The notes: a model not told the origin generated them from the letters alone. A DNA stretch of 64,000 nt from Kineococcus xinjiangensis (GCF_002934625.1 NZ_PTJD01000004.1:275579-339578), one strand, 5' to 3'. Positions 1-9,467 are shown, numbered from the stretch's first letter. Numbers and translations are program-made.

Positions 1-745
1 CAGGGACCTGGGGGCGCCCTTCCTGCGCGCCGACCTCACCGACTTCGGCCAGGCCGTGGAACTGCTCGACGGCGTGGACGCCGTCGTGCACCTGGCCAAC
101 ATCCCTGCCCCCGGCCTGCTGCCCGACTCGGTGACCTTCGCCGACAACACGACCATGAACTACAACGTGTTCACCGCCTCCGCGCGCGCCGGCCTGGAAC
201 GCGTCGTGTGGGCCTCCAGCGAGACGACGCTGGGCCTGCCCTTCGAGAACCCGCCGGACTACGTGCCCGTGGACGAGGACCACTACCCCCGCCCGGAGTC
301 GGCGTACGCGCTGTCGAAGGTGGCCAGCGAGATCGTCGCCGAGCAGGTCTCCCGCTGGAGCGGCATCCCCTTCGTCGCGCTGCGCTTCTCCAACGTCCTG
401 ACCCCCGAGGACTACCAGCACTTCCCCGAGGTGTGGCGCCGCCCGACGCTGCGGCGGTGGAACCTGTGGGGCTACGTCGACTCCCGCGACGCCGCCGCGG
501 CGTGCCGGCTGGGGCTGGAGGCGCCGCTGGACGGGGCGCAGTCGTTCATCATCGCCGCCGCCGACACGGTCCTGGACCGCCCCTCCCTCGACGCCCTGCG
601 CGAGGAGTTCCCCGGCGTGGAGGTCATCGAGGACGTCCCCGGCCACCAGACGCTGCTGTCCATCGACCGCGCCCGCGAACTGCTCGGCTACGAGCCGAAG
701 CACTCCTGGCGCGACCACGTGGAACCGGCGCTGCGGCGCTCCTGA
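1..745 (+). CDS. NAD-dependent epimerase/dehydratase, 5' end outside the window
   Basis: This is the C-terminal 247 codons of an extended short-chain dehydrogenase; the frame is open from base 2, so the gene starts upstream of the window. A GTG at 56 lies inside the fold and is not the start. The visible part holds the active-site pattern of the family: a serine stretch (WASSETTLG) and the Y-A-L-S-K version of YxxxK near base 305, followed by the NV-type substrate loop. The C-terminus (SIDRARELLGYEPKHSW) matches sugar-nucleotide epimerases and reductases, where an aspartate-arginine pair precedes the last helix. The Rossmann glycine motif is not in view, so cofactor choice and substrate cannot be judged. 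A response-regulator gene follows 47 bases downstream on the same strand. Confidence 0.85.
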   Translation, partial: RDLGAPFLRADLTDFGQAVELLDGVDAVVHLANIPAPGLLPDSVTFADNTTMNYNVFTASARAGLERVVWASSETTLGLPFENPPDYVPVDEDHYPRPESAYALSKVASEIVAEQVSRWSGIPFVALRFSNVLTPEDYQHFPEVWRRPTLRRWNLWGYVDSRDAAAACRLGLEAPLDGAQSFIIAAADTVLDRPSLDALREEFPGVEVIEDVPGHQTLLSIDRARELLGYEPKHSWRDHVEPALRRS

Positions 746-792
746 GACGCCCGGATCCGGTGCCCCGCGGGGAGGAGGAGCAGACTGGGCGC

Positions 793-1512
793 GTGCAGCG
801 CCCACCGTCCACCCCCGAAGCCCGGCTCCTCGTGGTCGACGACGAGCCCAGCATCCGCGAGCTCCTCGCGACCAGCCTGCGCTTCGCGGGCTTCGAGGTC
901 GAGGCCGCCAAGGACGGCGCCGAGGCGCTGCACCTGGCCGGCCGGCAGCGGCCCGACCTCGTGGTCCTCGACGTCATGCTGCCCGACATGGACGGCTTCA
1001 CGGTGACCCGCAAGCTGCGGCAGCGAGGCGCGGACGTGCCGGTGCTGTTCCTCACCGCCCGCGACGACACCGCGGACAAGGTGGCCGGGCTCACCGCGGG
1101 CGGCGACGACTACGTGACCAAGCCGTTCAGCCTGGAGGAGGTCGTGGCCCGCATCCGCGCGGTGCTGCGGCGCACCGGCGGCCCGGGCGCGGCGTCGGCC
1201 GGCCGCCTGGTGTTCCACGACCTCGAGCTCGACGACGCCTCCCACGAGGTGCGGCGCGCGGGACGGGCCGTGGAGCTGTCCCCCACCGAGTTCAAGCTGC
1301 TGCGCTACCTCATGGAGAACCCGAACCGGGTCCTGTCGAAGGCGCAGATCCTCGACCACGTCTGGGAGTACGACTTCAACGGCGACGCGCAGATCGTGGA
1401 GTCCTACATCTCCTACCTGCGGCGGAAGCTGGACACCGAGGGCCTCGCCCCGCTCATCCACACCCGGCGCGGGGTGGGGTACGTGCTGCGCCTGCCCCCC
1501 GATGCCGGCTGA
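793..1512 (+). CDS. OmpR/PhoB-family response regulator
   Basis: A 239-aa two-component response regulator. The receiver domain spans about residues 10-125: acidic pair D16-D17, phospho-acceptor D60 in VVLDVMLPD, the switch threonine in LFLTARDD and the lysine in VTKPFS. A winged-helix DNA-binding domain of the OmpR type follows (about 140-235, ending in HTRRGVGYVLR). The open frame runs much further upstream, but that part is antisense-like shadow; GTG at 793 gives a normal N-terminus and has a GGAGGAGG stretch about 14 bases upstream. The histidine kinase starts 38 bases after its stop and an HtrA protease follows, the order seen in MprA-MprB-PepD of mycobacteria. Orthology to MprA is not shown; many actinobacterial pairs have this architecture. 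Confidence 0.93.
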   Translation: MQRPPSTPEARLLVVDDEPSIRELLATSLRFAGFEVEAAKDGAEALHLAGRQRPDLVVLDVMLPDMDGFTVTRKLRQRGADVPVLFLTARDDTADKVAGLTAGGDDYVTKPFSLEEVVARIRAVLRRTGGPGAASAGRLVFHDLELDDASHEVRRAGRAVELSPTEFKLLRYLMENPNRVLSKAQILDHVWEYDFNGDAQIVESYISYLRRKLDTEGLAPLIHTRRGVGYVLRLPPDAG

Positions 1513-1550
1513 GCGGTACCGGCCGGGCACTGCCGGATGAGGAGGGCCCG

Positions 1551-3050
1551 GTGAGCGGGGTCCCGCTGCGCGCGCTGCCCGCCGAGCTGCGGCAGAGGCT
1601 GGCCGCGACGCCGCTGCGCGTGCGCCTGCCCGCGCTCGTCGCGGCGCTGCTGCTGGCCGCCATGACCGCCACGGGCGTCGCGTCCCTGCACCTGCTGCGC
1701 AGCGCGCTGGAGGCGCGCGTGGACGAGCGGCTGGTGCAGTCGGGGCCGTCCATCGTGCGCTCCGTCGTCCTGCCCGGCGCGGCGGGCGACGACCAGCTCC
1801 TGCCCAGCGACTTCTACGTGCAGTTCAGCACCCTCGACGGGCAGGTCGTGGGGGCCTACCAGCCGCAGCAGCCGGGCGGTCCGGTCCGCCCGGACCTGCC
1901 GCCCGTGACGGCCGACCTCGTGGAGCGCGCCGGCGAGCGGCCCTTCACCGTCGGCTCCGCCGGGGACGACGGGCGGTGGCGGGTCACGGCCCACCTGACC
2001 ACCACCGGCCACGCGGTCGCCGTCGCCCTCCCGCTGGCCGAGGTCGAGCGCACCGTCGACGCCTTCCGCACCATCCAGCTGCTCGTCGGCGCCGCGGTCC
2101 TCGTGGCGGGCACCGCACTCGGGGCCGTGGCCATCCACCGCGCCTTCCGGCCGCTGGTGCAGATCGAGGGCACCGCCTCCGCCATCGCCGCCGGAGACCT
2201 CTCCCAGCGGGTCCCCGGGGCCGCGCCCGCGACGGAGGTCGGGCGGCTGTCCGGGGCCCTCAACGAGATGCTCGGCCACGTCGAGCGGGCGTTCCGCGCC
2301 CGGCAGCGCTCGGAGGAGCAGATGCGGCGTTTCGTCGCCGACGCCAGCCACGAGCTGCGCACCCCCCTGGCGGCCATCCGCGGCTTCGCCGAGCTGCACC
2401 GGATGGGGGCCCTGCAGCAGCCCGAGGACGTCGCACGCGCCATGGAGCGGATCGAGGCGGAGTCGACCCGGCTGGGGGGCCTCGTGGAGGACCTGCTGGC
2501 CCTGGCCCGGCTGGAGGAGGCGCAGCGGCGCCGCTCGGCACCGCGCGAGCCGGTGGACCTGGCGGTGCTCGCCTCCGACGCCGTCCACGACGCCCGCGCC
2601 CTGGCCCCCGAGCGCGGGGTGCGGCTCGTGGGCCTGCCCGAGGGGGCGCCCGTGCGGCCGACGGTGGTGGCGGGCGACGACGCGGCCCTGCGCCAGGTCC
2701 TCACCAACCTGGTGGCCAACGCCCTGCACCACACCCCCGAGGGCACGCCGGTGGAGGTCGCCGTCGGCCCGGTGCAGGGGCCCAGCGGGCCCGAGGCCGT
2801 CGTGGAGGTCCGCGACCACGGCCCGGGCGTGCCGGAGGAGGACGCCGCCAGGGTCTTCGAGCGCTTCTACCGGGTCGACGCCTCCCGCCGGCGCGGCACC
2901 GGCGGCGGCTCGGGACTGGGGCTGGCGATCGCTGCGACGATCGTGGAGGGCCACGCGGGGACGGTGGCGGTGACGGCGACGCCGGGCGGCGGGGCCACCT
3001 TCAGGCTGCGCTTCCGGCTGGCCCCCCCGGCCGGGACGCCCACCTCCTGA
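1551..3050 (+). CDS. sensor histidine kinase with HAMP domain
   Basis: A 499-aa membrane sensor kinase, cognate partner of the preceding regulator. Two membrane segments (about residues 22-50 and 172-200) bracket a roughly 120-residue extracytoplasmic domain with no recognisable ligand fold. HAMP follows, then HisKA with the phospho-accepting H267 in DASHELRTPLAAIRGF, then HATPase_c with the N box (LTNLVANALHH), G1 (DHGPGVP) and G2 (GSGLGLAIA) motifs. The start is GTG, preceded by GAGGAG. The protein is complete, so the system should autophosphorylate and pass phosphate to D60 of the regulator. The genes are 38 bases apart and probably cotranscribed. The signal is unknown; the HtrA gene downstream suggests envelope stress, by analogy with MprB-PepD. 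Confidence 0.93.
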   Translation: MSGVPLRALPAELRQRLAATPLRVRLPALVAALLLAAMTATGVASLHLLRSALEARVDERLVQSGPSIVRSVVLPGAAGDDQLLPSDFYVQFSTLDGQVVGAYQPQQPGGPVRPDLPPVTADLVERAGERPFTVGSAGDDGRWRVTAHLTTTGHAVAVALPLAEVERTVDAFRTIQLLVGAAVLVAGTALGAVAIHRAFRPLVQIEGTASAIAAGDLSQRVPGAAPATEVGRLSGALNEMLGHVERAFRARQRSEEQMRRFVADASHELRTPLAAIRGFAELHRMGALQQPEDVARAMERIEAESTRLGGLVEDLLALARLEEAQRRRSAPREPVDLAVLASDAVHDARALAPERGVRLVGLPEGAPVRPTVVAGDDAALRQVLTNLVANALHHTPEGTPVEVAVGPVQGPSGPEAVVEVRDHGPGVPEEDAARVFERFYRVDASRRRGTGGGSGLGLAIAATIVEGHAGTVAVTATPGGGATFRLRFRLAPPAGTPTS

Positions 3051-3231
3051 GCACGGCCCCGGAGACGACGACGGGCCCGTTCGGGGGCACCGGGGGCGTG
3101 CAGGAATCGCGGCGCCCGGTGGGATGCGCCAGATTCACAGGAAACATCCAGCTCCGGCCGGGCTTCGTTCCAGGCGGGGAACCGTTGATGGACGTACCGA
3201 CGCACGCCGCACCGACCCCGAGGTGAGCACC

Positions 3232-4686
3232 ATGACCAGCCCCGCCGACCGCGAGCCGCAGCAGCCCTCGACCCCCTGGGGCAACCCCACGCCCACCGGC
3301 CCGCACGGCTACGGGCAGCAGGCGCACGGATCGCGCTACGGCACCCCCGAGGTCGGCTTCACCGGACCGCGCCAGCACGCACCGGCCGACCCGTACGCCC
3401 GGGTCCAGGGCGACCCCTACTCCCCCGGCTACGCCCAGGGCGACCCCTACGCCAACGGCTACAGCGACCAGTACGGCGGGTACGGCGACCCGTACGCGAA
3501 CCGGACGCAGCCGCTGCAGGCGTTCGCCCCGCCGCCGGCCCCGCGCCGCGAGCGCCGCCGTCCCGGCTGGCTGGCCCTCACCGCGGGGATGCTGGGCAGC
3601 GCGGTCGCCGCGAGCGCCCTCACCGGTGCCCTCGTCGCCGGTGGCGACCAGGGCCTCGCCGAGCTCAGCGCCCGTCCTGACTCGGGCGCCGCAGCGCCGG
3701 TGGAGCCGGGGACGGGAGTCACGGCCCCCGACTGGCGCAAGGTCGTCTCCTCGGTGGCCCAGAGCGTCGTGGCCGTGGCCGTCAGCGCCGAGGGCGGTGC
3801 CGGTGAGGGCTCCGGTGTCGTCTGGGACGACCGCGGGCGCATCATCACCAACCACCACGTCATCTCCGGCGGCGGCAGCGGCGCGCGGATCACCGTCACG
3901 CTCGACGACGGCCGCCAGTTCGCGGCGAGCATCGTCGGCACCGACCCCGGCACCGACCTCGCCATCATCGAGATCGACAACCCGCCCGAGGGGCTCAAGC
4001 CGGCCGTCTTCGCCGACTCCGACCAGGTCTCGCCGGGTCAGCCGGTGATGGCGCTGGGGAACCCGCTGGGCCTGTCGCAGACCGCGACGACGGGCATCAT
4101 CAGCGCCGTCGACCGTCCGGTCACCACCCGGCAGGAGCCCAGCGACTCCCTCGGGGCGGGCGGGGAGAGCGCAGTCACCAACGCCATCCAGACCGACGCG
4201 GCGGTGAACCCGGGCAACAGCGGCGGTGCGCTGCTGGACTCCAGCGGCCGGGTGATCGGCATCAACTCCTCGATCGCCTCCCTCGGGAGCGCCAGCGGCG
4301 GGACGTCGGGCAGCATCGGCCTGGGCTTCGCCATCCCGTCCAACCAGGCCAAGCTCATCGGTGACCAGCTCGCCGAGAAGGGCACCGCGCAGCACGCGCG
4401 CCTCGGTGTCGGGCTGGCCCCGCGGGACGCGAGCGTGGAGGTGGACGGGGCCCGCCGCTCCGCCGCCCAGGTCGCCCAGGTGGAGCCGGGAACCGCGGCC
4501 GCCGAGGGGGGTCTGCGCGACGGTGACGCGATCATCGCCGTCGACGGTGAGGAGGTCACCGGTGGTGAGGACCTCATCGCCACGATCCGGGAGCGGGCCG
4601 TGGGGCAGGTCGTCACGGTGACCGTCGTGCGCGACGGCGCGCGCGAGGACCTGGAGGTCACCCTGGGGGCGCGCCCGCAGGAGTGA
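3232..4686 (+). CDS. HtrA/DegP-type membrane-anchored serine protease with PDZ domain
   Basis: A 484-aa trypsin-like protease. Order of parts: a Pro/Gly/Tyr-rich cytoplasmic tail with DPY repeats (1-105), one membrane segment (about 107-131), a short linker, the protease domain and a PDZ domain (about 385-480). The catalytic triad is visible: H209 in TNHHVI, D242 in GTDLAIIEID and S330 in NPGNSGGAL. The active site should therefore face outside the membrane, degrading or refolding damaged envelope proteins. ATG 3232 follows GAGGTGAGC; upstream in-frame codons look unlike coding sequence. It lies 181 bases after the kinase gene, so it may have its own promoter under the response regulator. The layout matches the PepD group of actinobacteria. 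A perfect 17-bp stem-loop follows its stop. Confidence 0.93.
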   Translation: MTSPADREPQQPSTPWGNPTPTGPHGYGQQAHGSRYGTPEVGFTGPRQHAPADPYARVQGDPYSPGYAQGDPYANGYSDQYGGYGDPYANRTQPLQAFAPPPAPRRERRRPGWLALTAGMLGSAVAASALTGALVAGGDQGLAELSARPDSGAAAPVEPGTGVTAPDWRKVVSSVAQSVVAVAVSAEGGAGEGSGVVWDDRGRIITNHHVISGGGSGARITVTLDDGRQFAASIVGTDPGTDLAIIEIDNPPEGLKPAVFADSDQVSPGQPVMALGNPLGLSQTATTGIISAVDRPVTTRQEPSDSLGAGGESAVTNAIQTDAAVNPGNSGGALLDSSGRVIGINSSIASLGSASGGTSGSIGLGFAIPSNQAKLIGDQLAEKGTAQHARLGVGLAPRDASVEVDGARRSAAQVAQVEPGTAAAEGGLRDGDAIIAVDGEEVTGGEDLIATIRERAVGQVVTVTVVRDGAREDLEVTLGARPQE

Positions 4687-4703
4687 CCTCAGCCCGCGCA
4701 GTC

Positions 4704-4740
4704 GCACGGTGCCCCCGGGAAGCTCCCGGGGGCACCGTGC
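4704..4740 (+). terminator. stem-loop terminator after htrA-like gene
   Basis: A perfect 17-bp inverted repeat with a 3-base loop (arms 4704-4720 and 4724-4740) begins 17 bases after the protease stop codon. There is no T run, as is common for actinobacterial terminators. It may also serve the convergent DUF4031 gene. Confidence 0.75.
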
Positions 4741-4778
4741 GCGTTCGGGCATCATGTGCGCTCGGGCACTGTGTGCGC

Positions 4779-5435
4779 TCAGGGGCCGGTTCCGCCGGCG
4801 GGCGGCAGGATCCCCGCGGCCACCAGCAGCGGCGACCACCAGCGCGGGGGCAGGTCCCCGAACGGGGTCCAGGCGGCGCCGGCCGCGGGGGCGAGGTCCA
4901 CCCGGAGCAGTCCGTCGTGGACCAGGACGCGGCGGCCCCCCTGCAGCCGCCAGGTCCGGCGGAATCCGAGGACCTCGCCGTGCGCGTCCTCGTGCGGGTC
5001 CCCCGGCGCGGCGACGGGCAGGTCGGCGCCGCTGGGGGTGGGCACGGTCCGCAGCCGCCGTCCCGGGGCGTCGAGCTGCACCAGGTGCCGGCTGCCGTGC
5101 GGGTGGGGCAGCCGCGCGGAGAGGACGACGTCGATCCGCAGGTCCCCGGCGTCCCGGCTGCTCACGACCTTCTCGCCGCGTCGCTTGGGTCGCCGCAGCC
5201 CGGCCGCCCGCAGGCGGGTGAGCAGCTCGCGGGTGCTGACGGCGCGGGCGCCGGCCGCCACGGCGCGGGCGTGCAGGTCGGCGGGGACGTCGTAGTGGTC
5301 GCCCTCGAAGGCCCGGCGCGGCACGCCGAGGCGCGCCGCGAACGCGTGCAGTTCCGCGTAGGAGTCGTCGCTGGCCAGGTGGGACCACTGCCGGCCGTGG
5401 GCGTGCCAGGCGGGCGGGTCGATGAGCAGCGTCAT
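4779..5435 (-). CDS. DUF4031 domain protein
   Basis: A 218-aa soluble protein of unknown function. The N-terminus (MTLLIDPPAWHAHGRQWSHL) with the following SYAELHAFAARLGVPRRAF and GDHYDVP motifs is the DUF4031 signature, usually 80-90 residues long, found across actinobacteria. The remaining 130 residues are proline- and arginine-rich with a possible second domain (about 110-190) that I do not recognise. The frame is open for 20 more codons upstream, but ATG 5435 gives the family-typical start. It is convergent with the protease gene and divergent from the WXG100 gene. Nothing around it indicates a function. Confidence 0.8.
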   Translation of the reverse strand: MTLLIDPPAWHAHGRQWSHLASDDSYAELHAFAARLGVPRRAFEGDHYDVPADLHARAVAAGARAVSTRELLTRLRAAGLRRPKRRGEKVVSSRDAGDLRIDVVLSARLPHPHGSRHLVQLDAPGRRLRTVPTPSGADLPVAAPGDPHEDAHGEVLGFRRTWRLQGGRRVLVHDGLLRVDLAPAAGAAWTPFGDLPPRWWSPLLVAAGILPPAGGTGP

Positions 5436-5596
5436 CGAGGTGTGCACAACCCCGGTGCCGCAGCGGCCTCGGGCCGGTGCTGTGGACGGCGGCACCGCAC
5501 GGGGGCGCCCTCCCTACGGTCGCGGGCAGCGAGGGCGACCGTCGTCCTCGCTCGCCGCGGAGGGAACCCGCGGCTTCCCGAGCGGAGGAGCTTGCC

Positions 5597-5887
5597 ATGA
5601 GCCGGTTCGAGGTCGACAGCGCACGGGTGGGTCAGGCCAGCGCCGCGGTGCAGACGTCGGTGGGGGCGATCACGGCGGAGGTGGACCGGATGATGCGCAA
5701 CCTGCTGGACCTGCAGTCGAGCTGGAAGGGGCAGGCCGCCAACGGCTTCCAGGGCGTCGCCGCGGAGTGGCGCGGGACCCAGGAGCGGGTGCGGCAGTCG
5801 CTTGAGGAGATCCAGCGGGCGCTCGCCTCGGCGGGTCAGCAGTACGCCGACGTGGAGGCGGCCAACGCGCGGATGTTCGCCCGCTGA
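5597..5887 (+). CDS. WXG100-family (ESAT-6-like) protein
   Basis: A 96-aa helical-hairpin protein. The hallmarks are the central W43-K44-G45 turn between two amphipathic helices and a C-terminal Y83-A-D-V-E87, which fits the YxxxD/E export signal of type VII secretion substrates. The length is right for the family. ATG 5597 has a strong GGAGGAG 6 bases upstream. No ESX ATPase, membrane component, partner WXG100 gene or toxin is adjacent: the neighbours are DUF4031 (divergent) and a 59-aa gene (convergent). It may form a homodimer, as the single-gene WXG100 proteins of several Gram-positives do. A strong terminator follows directly. Export is inferred from the motif only. Confidence 0.92.
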   Translation: MSRFEVDSARVGQASAAVQTSVGAITAEVDRMMRNLLDLQSSWKGQAANGFQGVAAEWRGTQERVRQSLEEIQRALASAGQQYADVEAANARMFAR

Positions 5888-5889
5888 CA

Positions 5890-5934
5890 GCGGGTGCTGG
5901 TGCGCACGACCCCGCCGTGCGCACCAGCACCCGC
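5890..5934 (+). terminator. stem-loop terminator after WXG100 gene
   Basis: A perfect 17-bp inverted repeat (5890-5906 and 5918-5934, 11-base loop) starts 3 bases after the stop codon. It also lies downstream of the convergent 59-aa gene, so it may act in both directions. Confidence 0.75.
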
Positions 5935-5957
5935 GTCAGTGCTGCGCACGTGCGGTG

Positions 5958-6137
5958 TCAGGCAGCGCGCGGGGTGGGTACGTCGAGCGCGCGCCGCGAG
6001 ACGGACCACTGCATGCTCAGGCGCCGGCGCCCGTCGGGGCCGACGGTCGGAACCCAGTGAGCGGTGGGCACGGGTCGCGGGGCACGGCGGACCGGCGTTG
6101 CGACCTGGACAGCGGGGGAAACCTTCGCGTTGTACAT
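5958..6137 (-). CDS. small hypothetical protein (59 aa)
   Basis: A 59-aa basic protein beginning MYNAKVSPAVQV and containing HWVPTVGPDGRRRLSMQWSV. I do not recognise the family. The case for a real gene is the AGGAG at 6143-6147 placed 6-8 bases before ATG 6137, codon use with G/C third positions, and an intergenic position between two terminator-like structures. Two longer in-frame starts lack a ribosome site. The C-terminal half reads like a small beta-sheet module (PTVGPDGRRRLSMQW). Two 11-base repeats resembling a PHO box lie directly upstream, so phosphate control is possible. There is no signal peptide or membrane segment. Confidence 0.6.
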   Translation of the reverse strand: MYNAKVSPAVQVATPVRRAPRPVPTAHWVPTVGPDGRRRLSMQWSVSRRALDVPTPRAA

Positions 6138-6149
6138 GATGCATCTCCT

Positions 6150-6171
6150 GTTCACCTTGCGTTCACCTTGA
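6150..6171 (-). promoter_or_regulatory. PHO-box-like direct repeat
   Basis: Two adjoining 11-base units, GTTCACCTTGC (6150-6160) and GTTCACCTTGA (6161-6171), read on the plus strand. This matches the Streptomyces PhoP-binding box, defined as 11-nt direct repeats starting GTTCACC or close variants. The box begins 12 bases upstream of the start codon of the 59-aa minus-strand gene, next to its ribosome site, a position that suggests repression rather than activation. Binding is inferred from the motif alone. Confidence 0.5.
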
Positions 6172-6262
6172 AGGTACCGGAGGACGGCAGCGCCCGCCAG
6201 CGCTGGAGATCACGATGTGCTAACCGCTCGCGCCGCCCCTCACGGGTGGCGGGCACCGGGCC

Positions 6263-6745
6263 TCAGGGGCAGGCGACCCACTCGCTGGTGCCGTCGGAGA
6301 AGTGCTGGTGCTTCCAGACGGGCAACCGGCGCTTCACCTCGTCGACGAGCAGCGCCGCAGCCTCGAACGCCTCACGACGGTGCGCCGCGGAGACGGCCAC
6401 GGCGAGCGCGCAGTCCCCCACCGCCAGGTGCCCGACGCGGTGGCTGACGGCCACGGCGTCGACCCGGCAGCGCCGGGCCACGTCCTGCGCCACCTCCGCC
6501 AGCACGTCCCCCGCCGAGGGGTGGGCGACGTACTCCAGGCGCTCGACGGCGCGGCCGTGGTCGTGGTCGCGCACCACTCCCGCGAACGTCACCACGGCTC
6601 CCGCCACGACGTCCGCGACGGCCGCGGCGTGCTCGGAGACGTCCAGGGCCGAGTCCCCCACGTCCGCGCGCACGACCCGGCGGGCCGGCTCCGTCACGCG
6701 CGAGGCGTCGGGCTGCGGGCCGTCCTGCGCAGGCGGTGTGCTCAC
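6263..6745 (-). CDS. moaE: molybdopterin synthase catalytic subunit MoaE
   Basis: A 160-aa MoaE, the large subunit of molybdopterin synthase, which converts cyclic pyranopterin monophosphate to molybdopterin using sulfur carried on MoaD. Visible family features are AGAVVTFAGVVRDHDHGR, LEYVAHPSA, VSHRVGHLAVGD and the catalytic-lysine region VDEVKRRLPVWKHQHFSDG near the C-terminus. The first 25 residues are a non-conserved extension. No moaD, moaA or moaC gene is adjacent, which is common in actinobacteria where moaE stands alone. The LysE-type gene lies 34 bases upstream on the same strand but is functionally unrelated. Overall assignment is firm. Confidence 0.93.
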   Translation of the reverse strand: MSTPPAQDGPQPDASRVTEPARRVVRADVGDSALDVSEHAAAVADVVAGAVVTFAGVVRDHDHGRAVERLEYVAHPSAGDVLAEVAQDVARRCRVDAVAVSHRVGHLAVGDCALAVAVSAAHRREAFEAAALLVDEVKRRLPVWKHQHFSDGTSEWVACP

Positions 6746-6779
6746 ACGTCGACCCTAGCGACGCAGCGCCCGGGAGCCG

Positions 6780-7418
6780 TCAGTCCCCGACCGCCAGGCG
6801 CACCCCGAAGCCGGCGATGACGGTGCCGGCGACGCGGTCCAGGAACCGACGGGTCGCCGGGCGCTGCAGGACGCCGCGCATCCGCCGCGCGCAGAGGATG
6901 AGCACCGACGACCACGCCAGACCCAGCCCGATGTGGATGCAGGTCAGGAGCACCCCCCACGCCAGGTGGTTCGCGCCGGCGGGGATGAAGTGCGGCAGCA
7001 CCGCGACGTAGAAGGCGCCCACCTTGGGGTTGAGCAGGTTGGTCAGCAGCCCTCGGCGCCAGCCGCCGCGGACGTCGTCCCCCGCGCCGGGCGTCACCCC
7101 GGGCACCGGTTCCGGTCCGGGCCGGCGACGGATCGTGCCCCAGACCATCCCGACGCCGATCCACACCAGGTAGCAGGCCCCCGCCCACCGCAGCACCTCG
7201 TACGCCACGGCGGAGGCGGTCAGCAGCGCCGCGAGGCCCGCAGAGGCCAGGACGCCCCACGCCAGGGTGCCGCTCTGGATGCCCATGACCACGCCCCAGG
7301 CCCGCCGGGGCGCACCGACCGCCGCCGTGCGCAGGATGAGGGCGGTGTCCATGCCCGGGGTGATGGTGAGCAGGCCGACCCCCAGGGTGAACGCCCACAG
7401 GCCGGTGTCCGCCGTCAC
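6780..7418 (-). CDS. LysE/RhtB-family amino-acid exporter
   Basis: A 212-aa inner-membrane protein with about six hydrophobic segments. The N-terminal TLGVGLLTITPGMDTALIL is the LysE/RhtB signature (TPGPD in most members, here TPGMD). The stretch WAGACYLVWIGVGM and the NLLNPKVGAFYVAVLPHFI motif in the middle are also typical. The family exports amino acids such as lysine, threonine or homoserine by proton exchange; the substrate of this member cannot be told. Start ATG 7418 is the only sensible one. It stands between moaE and groEL, facing the same way as both, but is separated from groEL by a terminator. Confidence 0.9.
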   Translation of the reverse strand: MTADTGLWAFTLGVGLLTITPGMDTALILRTAAVGAPRRAWGVVMGIQSGTLAWGVLASAGLAALLTASAVAYEVLRWAGACYLVWIGVGMVWGTIRRRPGPEPVPGVTPGAGDDVRGGWRRGLLTNLLNPKVGAFYVAVLPHFIPAGANHLAWGVLLTCIHIGLGLAWSSVLILCARRMRGVLQRPATRRFLDRVAGTVIAGFGVRLAVGD

Positions 7419-7515
7419 GGGCGCGAGGCTAGCCGCAGCGGCCGGGAACCGGCGCCGCGGTCGATCGACCCCCGCGGGGACACGACGGGGTCACGGGGGC
7501 CGGCCCCGCAACGCC

Positions 7516-7551
7516 GCGAGGGCGGCCTCCCCGTGGGGAGACCGCCCTCGC
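7516..7551 (-). terminator. stem-loop terminator after groEL
   Basis: A 10-bp outer stem (7516-7525 with 7542-7551) and an inner CTCCCC/GGGGAG stem form a hairpin 24 bases beyond the groEL stop codon on the minus strand. Confidence 0.7.
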
Positions 7552-7574
7552 AGTGGTGCTGGGTGCAGCGGGAC

Positions 7575-9278
<1,704 letters not shown>

Positions 9279-9352
9279 TCACGTCCCTCGCCGCGACGGG
9301 CCTCACCGGCCGACCGGGAGCTCTCAGCTCCCGGGTCGAGGTGCTGCTCGTG

Positions 9353-9379
9353 CTGTCACTCTCGACTCGAGAGTGCCAA
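9353..9379 (-). promoter_or_regulatory. CIRCE element, promoter-proximal copy
   Basis: Inverted repeat with arms CTGTCACTC (9353-9361) and GAGTGCCAA (9371-9379) around a 9-base spacer. It matches TTAGCACTC-N9-GAGTGCTAA with the degenerate arm on the gene-proximal side. CIRCE is the HrcA repressor site of groE genes. Confidence 0.85.
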
Positions 9380-9387
9380 CGGCCATG

Positions 9388-9414
9388 TTGGCACTCTCGC
9401 CTGCCGAGTGCAAA
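9388..9414 (-). promoter_or_regulatory. CIRCE element, distal copy
   Basis: Arms TTGGCACTC (9388-9396) and GAGTGCAAA (9406-9414) around exactly 9 bases, a close match to the HrcA consensus. Its centre is 35 bp from the centre of the other copy, and the facing arms of the two copies themselves form a perfect inverted repeat (9371-9379 with 9388-9396). Confidence 0.9.
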
Positions 9415-9423
9415 CCCCCCTCG

Positions 9424-9467
9424 CGCGAACGGCGCCGCCCCCGTCGACGGGGGCGGCGCCGTTCGCG
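9424..9467 (-). terminator. stem-loop terminator after cold-shock gene
   Basis: A perfect 44-base palindrome centred on GTCGAC (9443-9448), 20 bases past the stop of the cold-shock gene on the minus strand. It separates that gene from the CIRCE-controlled groEL promoter. No T run is present. Confidence 0.75.
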
